Assembly (NCBI RefSeq): GCF_965201005.1
Contig: NZ_OZ241747.1
Location: 2,356,001 to 2,420,000 of the forward strand
Direction: 5' to 3'
DNA from: Mucilaginibacter_A sp965201005
GTDB taxonomy: Bacteria > Bacteroidota > Bacteroidia > Sphingobacteriales > Sphingobacteriaceae
Length of the DNA stretch: 64,000 nucleotides
In this document: piece by piece, positions 43,801 to 51,995 of the stretch
Numbering within the stretch: position 1 is the first letter of the stretch
Layout: every line of letters begins with the position of its first letter
Position numbers and translations under genes: made by a program
Notes under the pieces: generated by a model
Database searches by the model: none
What the model saw: the letters and a program-made list of their open reading frames with translations, nothing else
Told to the model about the DNA's origin: nothing

Positions 43801-46176
43801 TCACTCTGATCTCAAACTTTCCACCGGATTGGCCAATGCTGCTTTTATCGCCTGAAAACTGACGGTGGCCAAAGCTATGGCAAACGTAACCAGCGCAGCC
43901 AAAACAAAAACCCACCAATGCAAAGTGGTGCGGTAAGCAAAGTTTTGCAGCCATTTTTCCATTACGAAATAAGCAAGCGGAATGGCAATAAGGGTAGAAA
44001 GCAGAACCGGCTTCAACAAATCCTTGGATAACAGCAGCAGGATGTTTTGTACCGATGAACCCAATACTTTCCGTACGCCAATTTCTTTTGTGCGTTTTGC
44101 TGCTGTAAAAGAAGCTAAGCCAAACAAACCCAGGCAAGCCACCAGAATGGCAAGTCCGGAGAATATGGTTAAAATGGTTTGCTGGCGGAGATCAGTTTTA
44201 TAAGTAGTCTCAAATTTTTGGTCGAGAAAGGTATATTCAAAAGGATAAACAGGCGCAATTTTGCTATATACTTCTTTTATGCTTGCTAATCCGGCGGCTA
44301 TATTTCCTGGTTTAAGCTTAATAACAGCTACACGATGGTCTTCCGCCGACGAAATCACCAAAGCATCCATGTTTTGTTTTAACGAAAGGAAATTGTAGTC
44401 TTCAACCACACCAATAATTGTTCTTTTGGTGCTGTCGCGCATTTTATCAGATAACTGTTTGCCTAAAGCTTGTTCTGGTGTAAAACCAAGCTTAGTAGCA
44501 GCCGTCCGGTTGATTAAGACCGACTTCGTGCTGTCTGTTGCATATTGCGCAGAAAAATTTCTTCCGGCAATTATTTTTAAGCCTAAAGTTTTTACAAACT
44601 CAAAATCGGCAAATTCAGTTCGGGATTTCCAAACATCCTGCTGGCCTTGTGCTTCAAAAGTGTGGAGGTCGTAGTAACCGCCTGGCTCGCCTGACATCAA
44701 CGAAACTGATGCAATTCCATTCGTATTTTGCAGCTCGGTTTTAAAGGTTTTGCGGTGGTCATAAATATCGTCGTTGTCAATTTTAACGATGACCGTTTGT
44801 GATTGGTCGTAACCCAAAGCTTTACTTTTTACATAGCTCATTTGCTTCATGATCACAATGGTACCGATAATTAGAAAAACCGAAATGCTAAATTGTACAA
44901 CCACCAACATTTGCCTAAAAAATGCACCGCCTTTGCCCAAGCGCAGTTTCCCTTTTAAAGCCTGCACCGGAGAAAAAGCAGAAAGAAAAAATGCCGGATA
45001 ACTTCCCGCCAGGAAACCAACCAACACAATTACGCCAAGTAAAAACAGATATATTGGAAGCGAATTGAAGGAAATATTCAAATTGTAACCGAGCAGATCA
45101 TCATAAAAAGGCATCAGTAAAAACAGTAGTGCGACAGATAATATGCAGGAAATAAGCGTGATCAAAATAGATTCGCCGATAAACTGCCAGATCAAATGGT
45201 TTCGCAAAGCACCCAAAACTTTGCGCAGACCAACTTCTTTAGACCGCTCTACTGCCCGAATGGTAGAAAGGTTGGTAAAGTTGATACAGGCAATCAGCAA
45301 AATCAAAACCGCGATGGAAAGGAAAATGTACACCACGGTTTTATCACCATGCTTCACATTGTCGAAATCATAAACGTGTTCAAAATAGATGTCGCTTAAA
45401 GACGTAAGGGAAAGCGAGAACTTTGCGCCCGAACGCGCCATATCTTTCCCCATGTACTTGTCCATAAAATGCGGGAACTGCTTTTCTACTTGTGCTTTAC
45501 TTACACTCGGATCAAGCAAAACATAAGTAAACATGGAGTTATTGAACCAGATATTAAAATCTTCTTGTTTAGAATAATTAGCAATTGGCACGATCAAATC
45601 AAAATCCAAATGTGAGTTGGAAGGGACATCCTTTGCAATACCTGTAACCTTTAATTGCAAATGTTTATCCATTTCAATTACCTTTCCAACTGCATTATTG
45701 ATGTTGCCGAAATATTTTCTTGCTGTTTTTTCAGTTAGTACAACACTTAATGGATCATTTAAAACAGTTGCAGCATTACCTTTTATAAGCGGAAAAGAGA
45801 AAAGGTCGAAAAAATCGGAATCTGTAACGTATATATTTTTTTCAGTAAAGGCTTTATTATCAAAAGAAATTAATCCGCTGGTTGGCTTTACACGTACTGC
45901 TTTTTTTATTTCACCCGGAAAATCATTTAACAAAGCAGGTGCATAAGGGCCTGACAAATAAGGAACACTTGCCTTTAACGCATCATAACCACGCATCACA
46001 CGGTAAATATTTTTTCCTTTTTGGTGGAAGTTATCCACGCTAAACTCGTTCAGGATAAACAGGAAGATCATCAGGCAAATGGTGATACCGATGGTTAAAC
46101 CTGAAATATTAATTGCGGAAAAACCTTTGTGTTTCCACAGGTTGCGCCAGGCGATTTTAAGGTAGTTTTTGAGCAT
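43801..46176 (-). CDS. ABC transporter permease 3 (two MacB-PCD/FtsX modules)
   Basis: A 791-residue paralogue. The start at 46176 (MLKNYLKIAWRNLWKHKGF) matches the other family members. The frame is open upstream to 46260, but that stretch would translate a dispersed motif (FYIDKRSIN) and is rejected. FtsX phrases are ACINFTNLSTIRAVERSKEVGLRKVLGALRNHL and LASFTAAKRTKEIGVRKVLGSSV. The tail is ANPVESLRSE, Glu variant. Confidence 0.9.
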   Translation of the reverse strand: MLKNYLKIAWRNLWKHKGFSAINISGLTIGITICLMIFLFILNEFSVDNFHQKGKNIYRVMRGYDALKASVPYLSGPYAPALLNDFPGEIKKAVRVKPTSGLISFDNKAFTEKNIYVTDSDFFDLFSFPLIKGNAATVLNDPLSVVLTEKTARKYFGNINNAVGKVIEMDKHLQLKVTGIAKDVPSNSHLDFDLIVPIANYSKQEDFNIWFNNSMFTYVLLDPSVSKAQVEKQFPHFMDKYMGKDMARSGAKFSLSLTSLSDIYFEHVYDFDNVKHGDKTVVYIFLSIAVLILLIACINFTNLSTIRAVERSKEVGLRKVLGALRNHLIWQFIGESILITLISCILSVALLFLLMPFYDDLLGYNLNISFNSLPIYLFLLGVIVLVGFLAGSYPAFFLSAFSPVQALKGKLRLGKGGAFFRQMLVVVQFSISVFLIIGTIVIMKQMSYVKSKALGYDQSQTVIVKIDNDDIYDHRKTFKTELQNTNGIASVSLMSGEPGGYYDLHTFEAQGQQDVWKSRTEFADFEFVKTLGLKIIAGRNFSAQYATDSTKSVLINRTAATKLGFTPEQALGKQLSDKMRDSTKRTIIGVVEDYNFLSLKQNMDALVISSAEDHRVAVIKLKPGNIAAGLASIKEVYSKIAPVYPFEYTFLDQKFETTYKTDLRQQTILTIFSGLAILVACLGLFGLASFTAAKRTKEIGVRKVLGSSVQNILLLLSKDLLKPVLLSTLIAIPLAYFVMEKWLQNFAYRTTLHWWVFVLAALVTFAIALATVSFQAIKAALANPVESLRSE

Positions 46177-46194
46177 GGTTTTTAGTTTTTTATT

Positions 46195-46217
46195 GATGCT
46201 TCTTTTATCGATATAAA
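46195..46217 (-). repeat. Dispersed motif copy, GAA type
   Basis: 19 bp upstream of the chosen start of permease 3. Confidence 0.88.
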
Positions 46218-46278
46218 ATTGGGTTCGAGGTGTAAGGTGCGCATAAACACCAATCGCCACACTCCGCTCCCGGCTTTT
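46218..46278. repeat. GAGGTG palindromic element, copy D
   Basis: Shares ACACTCCGCTCCCGGCT with copy A and the GGTGTAAGGTGCG type left arm. It ends at the stop of permease 4. Confidence 0.6.
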
Positions 46279-48654
46279 TTATTCTGATCTCAAACTCTTC
46301 ACCGGGTTGGCCAATGCTGCTTTTATCGCCTGAAAACTGACGGTCAAGACAGCAATTAAAACAGCAATCATTCCGGCAAAAGCAAAAACCCACCAGGAGA
46401 TGCTGATTTTATAGGCAAAATCTTCGAGCCATTTGTTCATCGCCCACCAAGCCACCGGAACGGCAATTATAATTGCGATGAACACAAGTTTGATAAAATC
46501 GATGCTGATCAATGTTACAATATTGGCGACACTTGCACCCAAAACTTTACGGATACCAATTTCTTTTACTTTTACTTGTGCCGTGTATGTAGCCAGCCCG
46601 AACAAGCCCAAACAGGAAATAAAAATGGCAATTCCGGCAAAAACATCAAACAGTGTGCCCGCCCGCTGATCGGTTTTATAATGTTCATCAAAACTTTGAT
46701 CTAAAAAATGGTAACCAAACGGACTGTCGCCTGCATATTTTTTGTATTGAGCTGCCGTTGCGGCAATTGCTTGTTGCGCTTTTGAGCCAGTTGTGCGTAC
46801 ATATAAAATATTGCGGTTGTTCCAAAAAGTAAAAAATATAAGCGGTGTGATTTTTTCTTTTAAAGATTGGAAGTTAAAATCTTTTACAACGCCAATAATA
46901 GTTCCTTTGTGATCGTGAAAAGTGATCTGCTGCCCGATTGGCTGTTTTAAGCCCATCTTTTTAGCGGCAGTTTCATTGATGATAAAGTTAGCACTATCCG
47001 CAGGCAAACCAGAGAAGTTTTGCCCTTGCAATAGTTTAATTTGCATAGTCGGGATCAGGTCTTTATCGGCTGAAACTTGGGTGATGGTTGTGCTGTTGCC
47101 GGGTGTTTTTTCAGGCCACTCGAGATCTCCGCTCATACTTCCCATATCAGAAAAATTATAAGCATCTGATGAGGCTACGTTACTGATACTTGTTTCTTTT
47201 TGTAATTCTGATTTTACAGCGTCTAAATGCTTTGCCACTTCGTCCGTCAGCGGAACAGAAAAAACGTAACTTTTATTATAACCTATATCTTTGTTTTTGA
47301 TAAAATTTAACTGCTTGCCCATTACAATTGTAGAAACCAATAAAATTACAGAAATTGAAAATTGGAACACAACTAAGCCTTTTCTCAGCGAAGCAATGCC
47401 AATACCTGAAGTGATTTTACCTTTTAATGCTTGTATCGGTTTAAAAGATGAAAGTAGTACCGCCGGGTAAATGCTTGAAGCGATAAGCGAACCCAAAATT
47501 GCAATACCTGCACCTTGAAGAGCCTCTGGGTTTGTAATATCAAACCTTAAATTTTTGCCTGAAATTTGATTGTAAAGTGGCGTAAACAGGTAAATTAAAA
47601 TCACCGCAAAAACAGTTGCAATAAAAAACAACAAAACCGTTTCGATCAAAAATTGTAAAAACAACTGCTTCTTTTGCGCACCAATTATTTTACGGATACT
47701 TACCTCTTTTGCGCGGATCAACGAACGTGCCGTTGATAAATTTATATAATTGATACTTGCGATTGCCAGCAATAAAACAACAACCAGCATAAAAATTTGT
47801 ACCATCCTAAGCGATGAAGTATTGCCGTCTGCACCGGTTAAATGAATTTTTGCAAGGTTTTGCAACCTGAAATCGGCATCAGTATCGCCGTTCCTGGCTG
47901 CTTTAAAAGCATTAGAAAAAAACTGTCCGGTTTTCTTAGGGTCAGTGCCGGGTTTTAATTCCACATAAATATCAAAACTGGAATTGCCCGTATCTTCATC
48001 AATCGTTTTCCATTTTCCGTTTCCGCCGCGCTCGGTAAATAGTTTGCCGTAATAGCCCATCGGGAAAATAGCATCATAATTCATGGAAGAGTTCTCCGGG
48101 AAATCCTGCAAAATGCCGGTGATGGTAAACAATTCTTTTTTAAAGCCGATAGTTTTACCAATCACATCGGTGCTATTAAAATACTTTTCCGCAAGTGTTT
48201 TGGTTACAACAACTGAATTGATATTTGGGAAAAGCGTTCTTATATTTCCCTTTAATAATTGGAAATCAAACATGGAAAAAAAGCTGTTGTCAACATAAGC
48301 AATCTTGTTGCCATCAAATATTTTGCTGCGTTTTTTGTTGGATATGTTTTGATCAAACTCTGTTAAAATCCGTACTGTTGATTTAATTGCCGGATTTGAT
48401 TTCGCATAAACGGCCATAGAAGCGGGTACGCTCGACCAGGTCATTTCGTGTCCGTTGGAGTTAAAATGTTCGCTGAGTTTATAAATCTGCCGGTAATTTT
48501 TGTTGAATTTATCATAACTCAATTCGTTTTGCACCCAAAGCAATAGTAAAATGCCGGTAGCTAAACCCACAGCCAAACCGCTGATATTGATTAACGAATA
48601 AAACTTGTTTTTTAATAAACTGCGCCAGGCAATTTTAAGATAGTTTTTGAGCAT
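46279..48654 (-). CDS. ABC transporter permease 4 (two MacB-PCD/FtsX modules)
   Basis: A 791-residue paralogue, the one nearest the divergent control region and so first to be transcribed leftwards. FtsX phrases are ASINYINLSTARSLIRAKEVSIRKIIGAQKKQL and LATYTAQVKVKEIGIRKVLGASV; the tail is ANPVKSLRSE. The upstream leader contains the AGCTGAAAGCTGATTGC repeat that is also found before permeases 6 and 7. Confidence 0.9.
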   Translation of the reverse strand: MLKNYLKIAWRSLLKNKFYSLINISGLAVGLATGILLLLWVQNELSYDKFNKNYRQIYKLSEHFNSNGHEMTWSSVPASMAVYAKSNPAIKSTVRILTEFDQNISNKKRSKIFDGNKIAYVDNSFFSMFDFQLLKGNIRTLFPNINSVVVTKTLAEKYFNSTDVIGKTIGFKKELFTITGILQDFPENSSMNYDAIFPMGYYGKLFTERGGNGKWKTIDEDTGNSSFDIYVELKPGTDPKKTGQFFSNAFKAARNGDTDADFRLQNLAKIHLTGADGNTSSLRMVQIFMLVVVLLLAIASINYINLSTARSLIRAKEVSIRKIIGAQKKQLFLQFLIETVLLFFIATVFAVILIYLFTPLYNQISGKNLRFDITNPEALQGAGIAILGSLIASSIYPAVLLSSFKPIQALKGKITSGIGIASLRKGLVVFQFSISVILLVSTIVMGKQLNFIKNKDIGYNKSYVFSVPLTDEVAKHLDAVKSELQKETSISNVASSDAYNFSDMGSMSGDLEWPEKTPGNSTTITQVSADKDLIPTMQIKLLQGQNFSGLPADSANFIINETAAKKMGLKQPIGQQITFHDHKGTIIGVVKDFNFQSLKEKITPLIFFTFWNNRNILYVRTTGSKAQQAIAATAAQYKKYAGDSPFGYHFLDQSFDEHYKTDQRAGTLFDVFAGIAIFISCLGLFGLATYTAQVKVKEIGIRKVLGASVANIVTLISIDFIKLVFIAIIIAVPVAWWAMNKWLEDFAYKISISWWVFAFAGMIAVLIAVLTVSFQAIKAALANPVKSLRSE

Positions 48655-48709
48655 GAAATTTAGTTTTTAGCTTTCGGCAATCAGCTTTCAGCGAATTTAT
48701 TGTTTAACT

Positions 48710-48730
48710 GATACTGTTTTTATCGGTGTT
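48710..48730 (-). repeat. Dispersed motif copy, AAC type
   Basis: 56 bp upstream of permease 4, oriented with it. Confidence 0.8.
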
Positions 48731-48742
48731 TTTTAGCTGAAA

Positions 48743-48756
48743 GCACAAAGCTGACC
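48743..48756 (-). promoter_or_regulatory. Candidate sigma-54 promoter for permease 4
   Basis: On the minus strand GG-N10-GC (GGTCAGCTTTGTGC) has the required spacing, but only about half of the extended consensus matches. It lies about 110 bp from the palindromes. Confidence 0.25.
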
Positions 48757-48847
48757 GCGAAAGCTATTAACCACACAACAGGCCAGCAATGTAAATAACT
48801 AACAATCAATTCATTAAAAAATAAAACATATAAAAACCGTTCGTTAG

Positions 48848-48885
48848 CGGACAAATGTTGTCCGTTTTCGGACAGTTGTTGTCCT
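48848..48885. promoter_or_regulatory. Tandem palindromes, probable binding sites of the sigma-54 activator
   Basis: CGGACAA-ATG-TTGTCCG at 48848-48864 is a perfect 7-bp dyad. A second, CGGACAG-TTG-TTGTCCT at 48869-48885, keeps GGACA and TGTCC. Their centres are 21 bp apart, two helical turns, as expected for two activator dimers on one face. They lie between the divergent arms of the array. Confidence 0.65.
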
Positions 48886-48947
48886 CTACGGAAAGAAACC
48901 TCACTGTATCAATACCGAACAGTATTTGTAATGCAAACGTACAAGCC

Positions 48948-48969
48948 GATACTTCTTTTATCAGGTAAA
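48948..48969 (-). repeat. Dispersed motif copy, GAA type
   Basis: Between the palindromes and the adaptor gene, oriented away from that gene. Confidence 0.85.
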
Positions 48970-48996
48970 ATATTGTTTTTCAAGCGATTAAGTTGA

Positions 48997-49011
48997 TGGC
49001 ACACCTTTTCC
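48997..49011 (+). promoter_or_regulatory. Candidate sigma-54 promoter for the adaptor gene
   Basis: TGGCACACCTTTTCC has a complete -24 box (TGGCAC) and correct spacing, but the -12 box is TTCC instead of TTGC. It is about 130 bp from the palindromes and 53 bp before the start codon. Confidence 0.4.
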
Positions 49012-49044
49012 TATACAACCGGTAAATACACAACACCAAAAAAT

Positions 49045-49062
49045 ACCTTATAAAAACAGCAT
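49045..49062 (+). repeat. Dispersed motif copy, AAC type
   Basis: ACCTTATAAAAACAGCAT, ending 1 bp before the GTG start of the adaptor gene. Confidence 0.8.
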
Positions 49063-49063
49063 T

Positions 49064-50317
49064 GTGGACAGAGTTATCGAGAAAAAAACGTGGACAACAA
49101 AACGGATTTTAACCATCGCCGGGATTACCGCATTGGTTTTGCTGATCGGCGGCAGCTATTATTTTACTTCCGGCAAATCAAAACTGAACGTTGATACCGA
49201 GCGCATTACGATCAGCGAAGTGAAAAATGGCCCGTTTCAGGAATTTATACCGGTAAACGGAGTAGTGATGCCGATTACCACGATCTATCTTGATGCCAAC
49301 GAAGGCGGCCGGGTTGACCAGAAATTTGTGGAAGATGGTGCCATTATGAAAAAAGGCCAGCCGATCATGAAACTGGCCAATACGGATTTGGAACTGAGTT
49401 TAGTGAACCAGGAAACTTCGGTTTTCAACTTGCTCACGCAGATGCAGATTTCACGCAATGCGGCGCAGCAAAACACCATCAGCAAGCTCAACCAAATGGC
49501 CGATGTAGATAATGCTTTTAAAGAAGCCGAACGTTTATATTTGCTCAACAAACATCTTTACGAACAGAAAGCTATTGGTTTACAGGAGTTTAAACAATCT
49601 CAAATTGCGTATAATTATCAGGTAAAACGCGAAAAACTGACGCAGCGTATTTTAAAACAGGATTCGGTTTCCACAAAACAGGAAGTGAACCAGGCCAAAC
49701 AATCTTATGACCGCACGCAGAATGCACTCGCCGTGATGCGCGAAAAAGTTGGCGATCTGATTGTGCGTGCGCCGGTTGACGGTCAGTTGACTTCGTTAGA
49801 TGCAGAGATCGGCCAGAACAAACACCAGGGCGAACGTTTGGGCCAGATCGATGTTTTGAGCGGCTTTAAAGTTCGGGTGGATGTAGATGAACATTATATT
49901 TCGAGGATTTTTACAGGATTGACCGGCGATTTTGATTTTGCAGATAAAACCTATAAACTCAAAATCAAAAAAGTTTTTACGCAGGTGACCAACGGCCGGT
50001 TCCAGGTTGATATGGAATTCGTGGGCAAAGTGCCGGAAGGTATCCGCAGAGGGCAAACCTTGCAAATTCGTTTGGCTTTGGGCGATGAGACGAAAGCTCT
50101 GTTACTGGCCAAAGGAGGCTTTTACCAGCAAACCGGTGGCAACTGGATTTTTAAAGTAAGTGAAGACGGCAAAACAGCTTACAAAGTTGATATCCAACTC
50201 GGCCGCCAAAACCCGGATTATTATGAGATATTACAAGGCTTAAAACCCGGCGATAAAGTGGTTACAAGTAGTTATGAAAATTATGGAACGATGCAGGAAC
50301 TTGTTTTAGGAAAGTAA
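49064..50317 (+). CDS. HlyD/MacA-like periplasmic adaptor protein
   Basis: A 417-residue adaptor. One N-terminal membrane helix (ILTIAGITALVLLIGGSYYF) anchors it. The two halves of a lipoyl-like domain (IYLDANEGGRVDQKFVEDGAIMKKGQPIMKL and IVRAPVDGQLTSLDAEIGQ) flank a long helical hairpin (about 105-220). A beta-barrel and membrane-proximal part follow. The start is GTG at 49064, since no ATG is available before the anchor. In MacAB-type systems the adaptor links permease to an outer-membrane duct; no TolC-like gene is in the window. Confidence 0.88.
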   Translation: MDRVIEKKTWTTKRILTIAGITALVLLIGGSYYFTSGKSKLNVDTERITISEVKNGPFQEFIPVNGVVMPITTIYLDANEGGRVDQKFVEDGAIMKKGQPIMKLANTDLELSLVNQETSVFNLLTQMQISRNAAQQNTISKLNQMADVDNAFKEAERLYLLNKHLYEQKAIGLQEFKQSQIAYNYQVKREKLTQRILKQDSVSTKQEVNQAKQSYDRTQNALAVMREKVGDLIVRAPVDGQLTSLDAEIGQNKHQGERLGQIDVLSGFKVRVDVDEHYISRIFTGLTGDFDFADKTYKLKIKKVFTQVTNGRFQVDMEFVGKVPEGIRRGQTLQIRLALGDETKALLLAKGGFYQQTGGNWIFKVSEDGKTAYKVDIQLGRQNPDYYEILQGLKPGDKVVTSSYENYGTMQELVLGK

Positions 50318-50358
50318 GGATTGGTATCAAGTATTTAGTATCAAGTGCATGAAAGCAA

Positions 50359-50478
50359 AACACACCCCTAACCCCTCTCAAGAGGGGAAATATGGCGCAT
50401 ACCTTTCTAAACCATAAAAATCTGAATTAGAAAGGTAGCAAACTATGCTTCCCCTCTTGAGAGGGGTCAGGGGTGTGT
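50359..50478. repeat. 120-bp imperfect palindrome (CCCCTCTCAAGAGGGG family)
   Basis: The left arm starts ACACACCCCTAACCCCTCTC and the right arm is its inverted copy with few mismatches. Pairing covers roughly 50 bp on each side. It contains a nested CCCCTCTCAAGAGGGG palindrome. It sits between the adaptor and ATPase genes; related elements lie at 58453 and 61073. Confidence 0.8.
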
Positions 50479-50541
50479 CCTTTCTTAATAAAAATATTTT
50501 TAAATAAAGAGTTGTAAGATTATAATCCAAACCTCCAAACA

Positions 50542-51219
50542 ATGATAAAAATTACTGACTTAGAAAAAATCTACCGCACCGAAGACATTGAAACTTCGGC
50601 TTTAAACAAACTAACCATTCATGTAAACGATGGCGAATTTGTGGCCGTGATGGGCCCTTCCGGCTGCGGAAAATCTACGCTGCTCAACATTTTGGGTTTG
50701 CTGGACGACCCGGACGGCGGCAGTTTCATGTTTAACAATATTGAAGTCGCCGGATTTAATGAACGCAAACGTGCAGACCTGCGCAAACGCAACATCGGAT
50801 TTGTTTTCCAAAGCTTTAATCTGATCGATGAGCTGACCGTTTTTGAAAATGTGGAATTACCGTTGATTTACCTTGGCGTAGATAGCTCCGAACGTAAAAC
50901 ACGCGTGGAAACCGTGCTGGATAAAATGCAGATTATGCACCGCCGCAACCACTTTCCGCAGCAACTTTCCGGCGGGCAGCAGCAGCGTGTGGCCGTGGCG
51001 CGTGCGGTGGTCAACAATCCGAAACTGATTTTGGCGGATGAGCCGACCGGTAACTTGGATTCCTCCAACGGTAACGAAGTGATGCAATTGTTGACCGAAC
51101 TGAACGAACAGGGAACCACGATCGTAATGGTAACCCACTCGGAACATGACGCGCGATACAGCCACCGCATTATCCGGATGCTGGACGGACAAACGGTTAC
51201 GGAGAATTTGTTGGTATAG
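50542..51219 (+). CDS. ABC transporter ATPase (MacB/LolD-like)
   Basis: A 225-residue nucleotide-binding subunit that powers FtsX/MacB-type permeases. Walker A is GPSGCGKST (38-46), the signature is LSGGQQQR, Walker B is LILADEP and the H-loop is MVTHSEHD. The N-terminus (MIKITDLEKIYRTEDIETSALN) is typical of MacB/LolD. It is the only ATPase in the window and presumably serves all eight permeases. Its transcript must pass the long palindrome upstream. Confidence 0.93.
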   Translation: MIKITDLEKIYRTEDIETSALNKLTIHVNDGEFVAVMGPSGCGKSTLLNILGLLDDPDGGSFMFNNIEVAGFNERKRADLRKRNIGFVFQSFNLIDELTVFENVELPLIYLGVDSSERKTRVETVLDKMQIMHRRNHFPQQLSGGQQQRVAVARAVVNNPKLILADEPTGNLDSSNGNEVMQLLTELNEQGTTIVMVTHSEHDARYSHRIIRMLDGQTVTENLLV

Positions 51220-51224
51220 GTGTG

Positions 51225-51300
51225 GGGGTTGAGAGGTTTGAGGTAAGAGGTATTAGTGACTTACAAATCCTCAAACGTCGCTCCCCGCACTTTTCACTAA
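51225..51300. repeat. GAGGTG palindromic element, copy E
   Basis: GTGGGGGTTGAGAGGTTTGAGG pairs with CCTCAAACG and CTCCCCGCAC. It follows the ATPase stop. Confidence 0.6.
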
Positions 51301-51304
51301 AAAA

Positions 51305-51323
51305 CATTGATAAAAGAAGCATT
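51305..51323 (+). repeat. Dispersed motif copy, GAA type
   Basis: CATTGATAAAAGAAGCATT, 14 bp before the stop-side end of the minus-strand PIN gene. The TTTA half is lost. Confidence 0.75.
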
Positions 51324-51336
51324 AACATTTAACTTT

Positions 51337-51741
51337 TTATGCAAGAAAAGGATTGATAATAGTCAATTTGTTCCTAATTACTTGCCCGTTCTGTAAATCT
51401 TCAGAATACAATATTTTACAATTGTTTTGAAGGGCCGAGGAAATAATCAGACTATCCCAATGAGAATATTGAAACTGAACAGAAATTTCAAAAGCTAAAA
51501 TAAGTGTTGTTTCGTCAATCAATTTGAGGGCACAAGTATTCATTAAATACCTGCCATGTTGATACGAAACTTCTTTTGAAAACTTAAATTTTTTCAAGCA
51601 AATGTTGATACTTTCTAATACAACCTGGGTACTTATGATTGGGTTCTTTTCGATCAGCCCTAAAGCTATTTTGTTTTTAAAAGTTGCCTTATCAAGGGCA
51701 TACAAGGCAACATTGGAATCTATAAAAAAATCAGTACTCAT
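51337..51741 (-). CDS. PIN-domain toxin (VapC-like)
   Basis: A 134-residue PIN protein. Active-site acids are Asp8 in DFFIDSNVAL, Glu43 in VVLESINI, Asp96 in SHWDSLII and Asp115 in YSEDLQNG. The start at 51741 (MSTDFFID) is preferred to the upstream ATG because it begins the PIN fold and overlaps the antitoxin end by 11 bp. It is a predicted ribonuclease. This is the second toxin-antitoxin pair of the window and is not closely similar to the first. Confidence 0.85.
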   Translation of the reverse strand: MSTDFFIDSNVALYALDKATFKNKIALGLIEKNPIISTQVVLESINICLKKFKFSKEVSYQHGRYLMNTCALKLIDETTLILAFEISVQFQYSHWDSLIISSALQNNCKILYSEDLQNGQVIRNKLTIINPFLA

Positions 51742-51943
51742 TGGCCTCGTCCCGGTCAAATTTAAAATTGCCCATATCAATACTGTGCTCCTTCCAAAAG
51801 TCAAAAGCTTTTTCAGTTTTAACCTGGCCCGTTACTTTTTCTTCAATTGTGAAGGCAATAATTTCTACTTGCTTGCCAATAAAATCCTCCGGAAACTCGA
51901 TGGTTTGCTTTGTATTGGTAGGTACTACAATTTCTCTGATCAT
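51731..51943 (-). CDS. Antitoxin partner of the PIN toxin
   Basis: A 70-residue protein. The first half is beta-rich (MIREIVVPTNTKQTIEFPEDFIGKQVEIIAF), suggesting an AbrB/MazE-like DNA-binding fold. The C-terminus is charged (NFKFDRDEANEY), typical of the toxin-neutralising tail. Overlap with the toxin start and gene order support the role; the sequence family itself is weakly conserved. Confidence 0.7.
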   Translation of the reverse strand: MIREIVVPTNTKQTIEFPEDFIGKQVEIIAFTIEEKVTGQVKTEKAFDFWKEHSIDMGNFKFDRDEANEY

Positions 51944-51995
51944 ACAATTTGTCTTTTCTCAAATATACAAATAACACATTAAACTAAAATAAACC

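Larger units (their letters stand above)
48655..49063. promoter_or_regulatory. Divergent control region of the permease array
   Basis: This 409-bp region separates the left arm (permeases 4 to 1) from the right arm (adaptor, ATPase, permeases 5 to 8). It contains leader repeat words (48658-48695, 48736-48765), dispersed motifs at 48710, 48948 and 49045, two palindromes at 48848-48885, and weak sigma-54-like sites on either side. Confidence 0.6.

Noticed and set aside
43801..46260. Longer version of permease 3 starting at 46260
   Set aside because: The extra N-terminus is translated intergenic repeat; MLKNYLK at 46176 matches the other family members.
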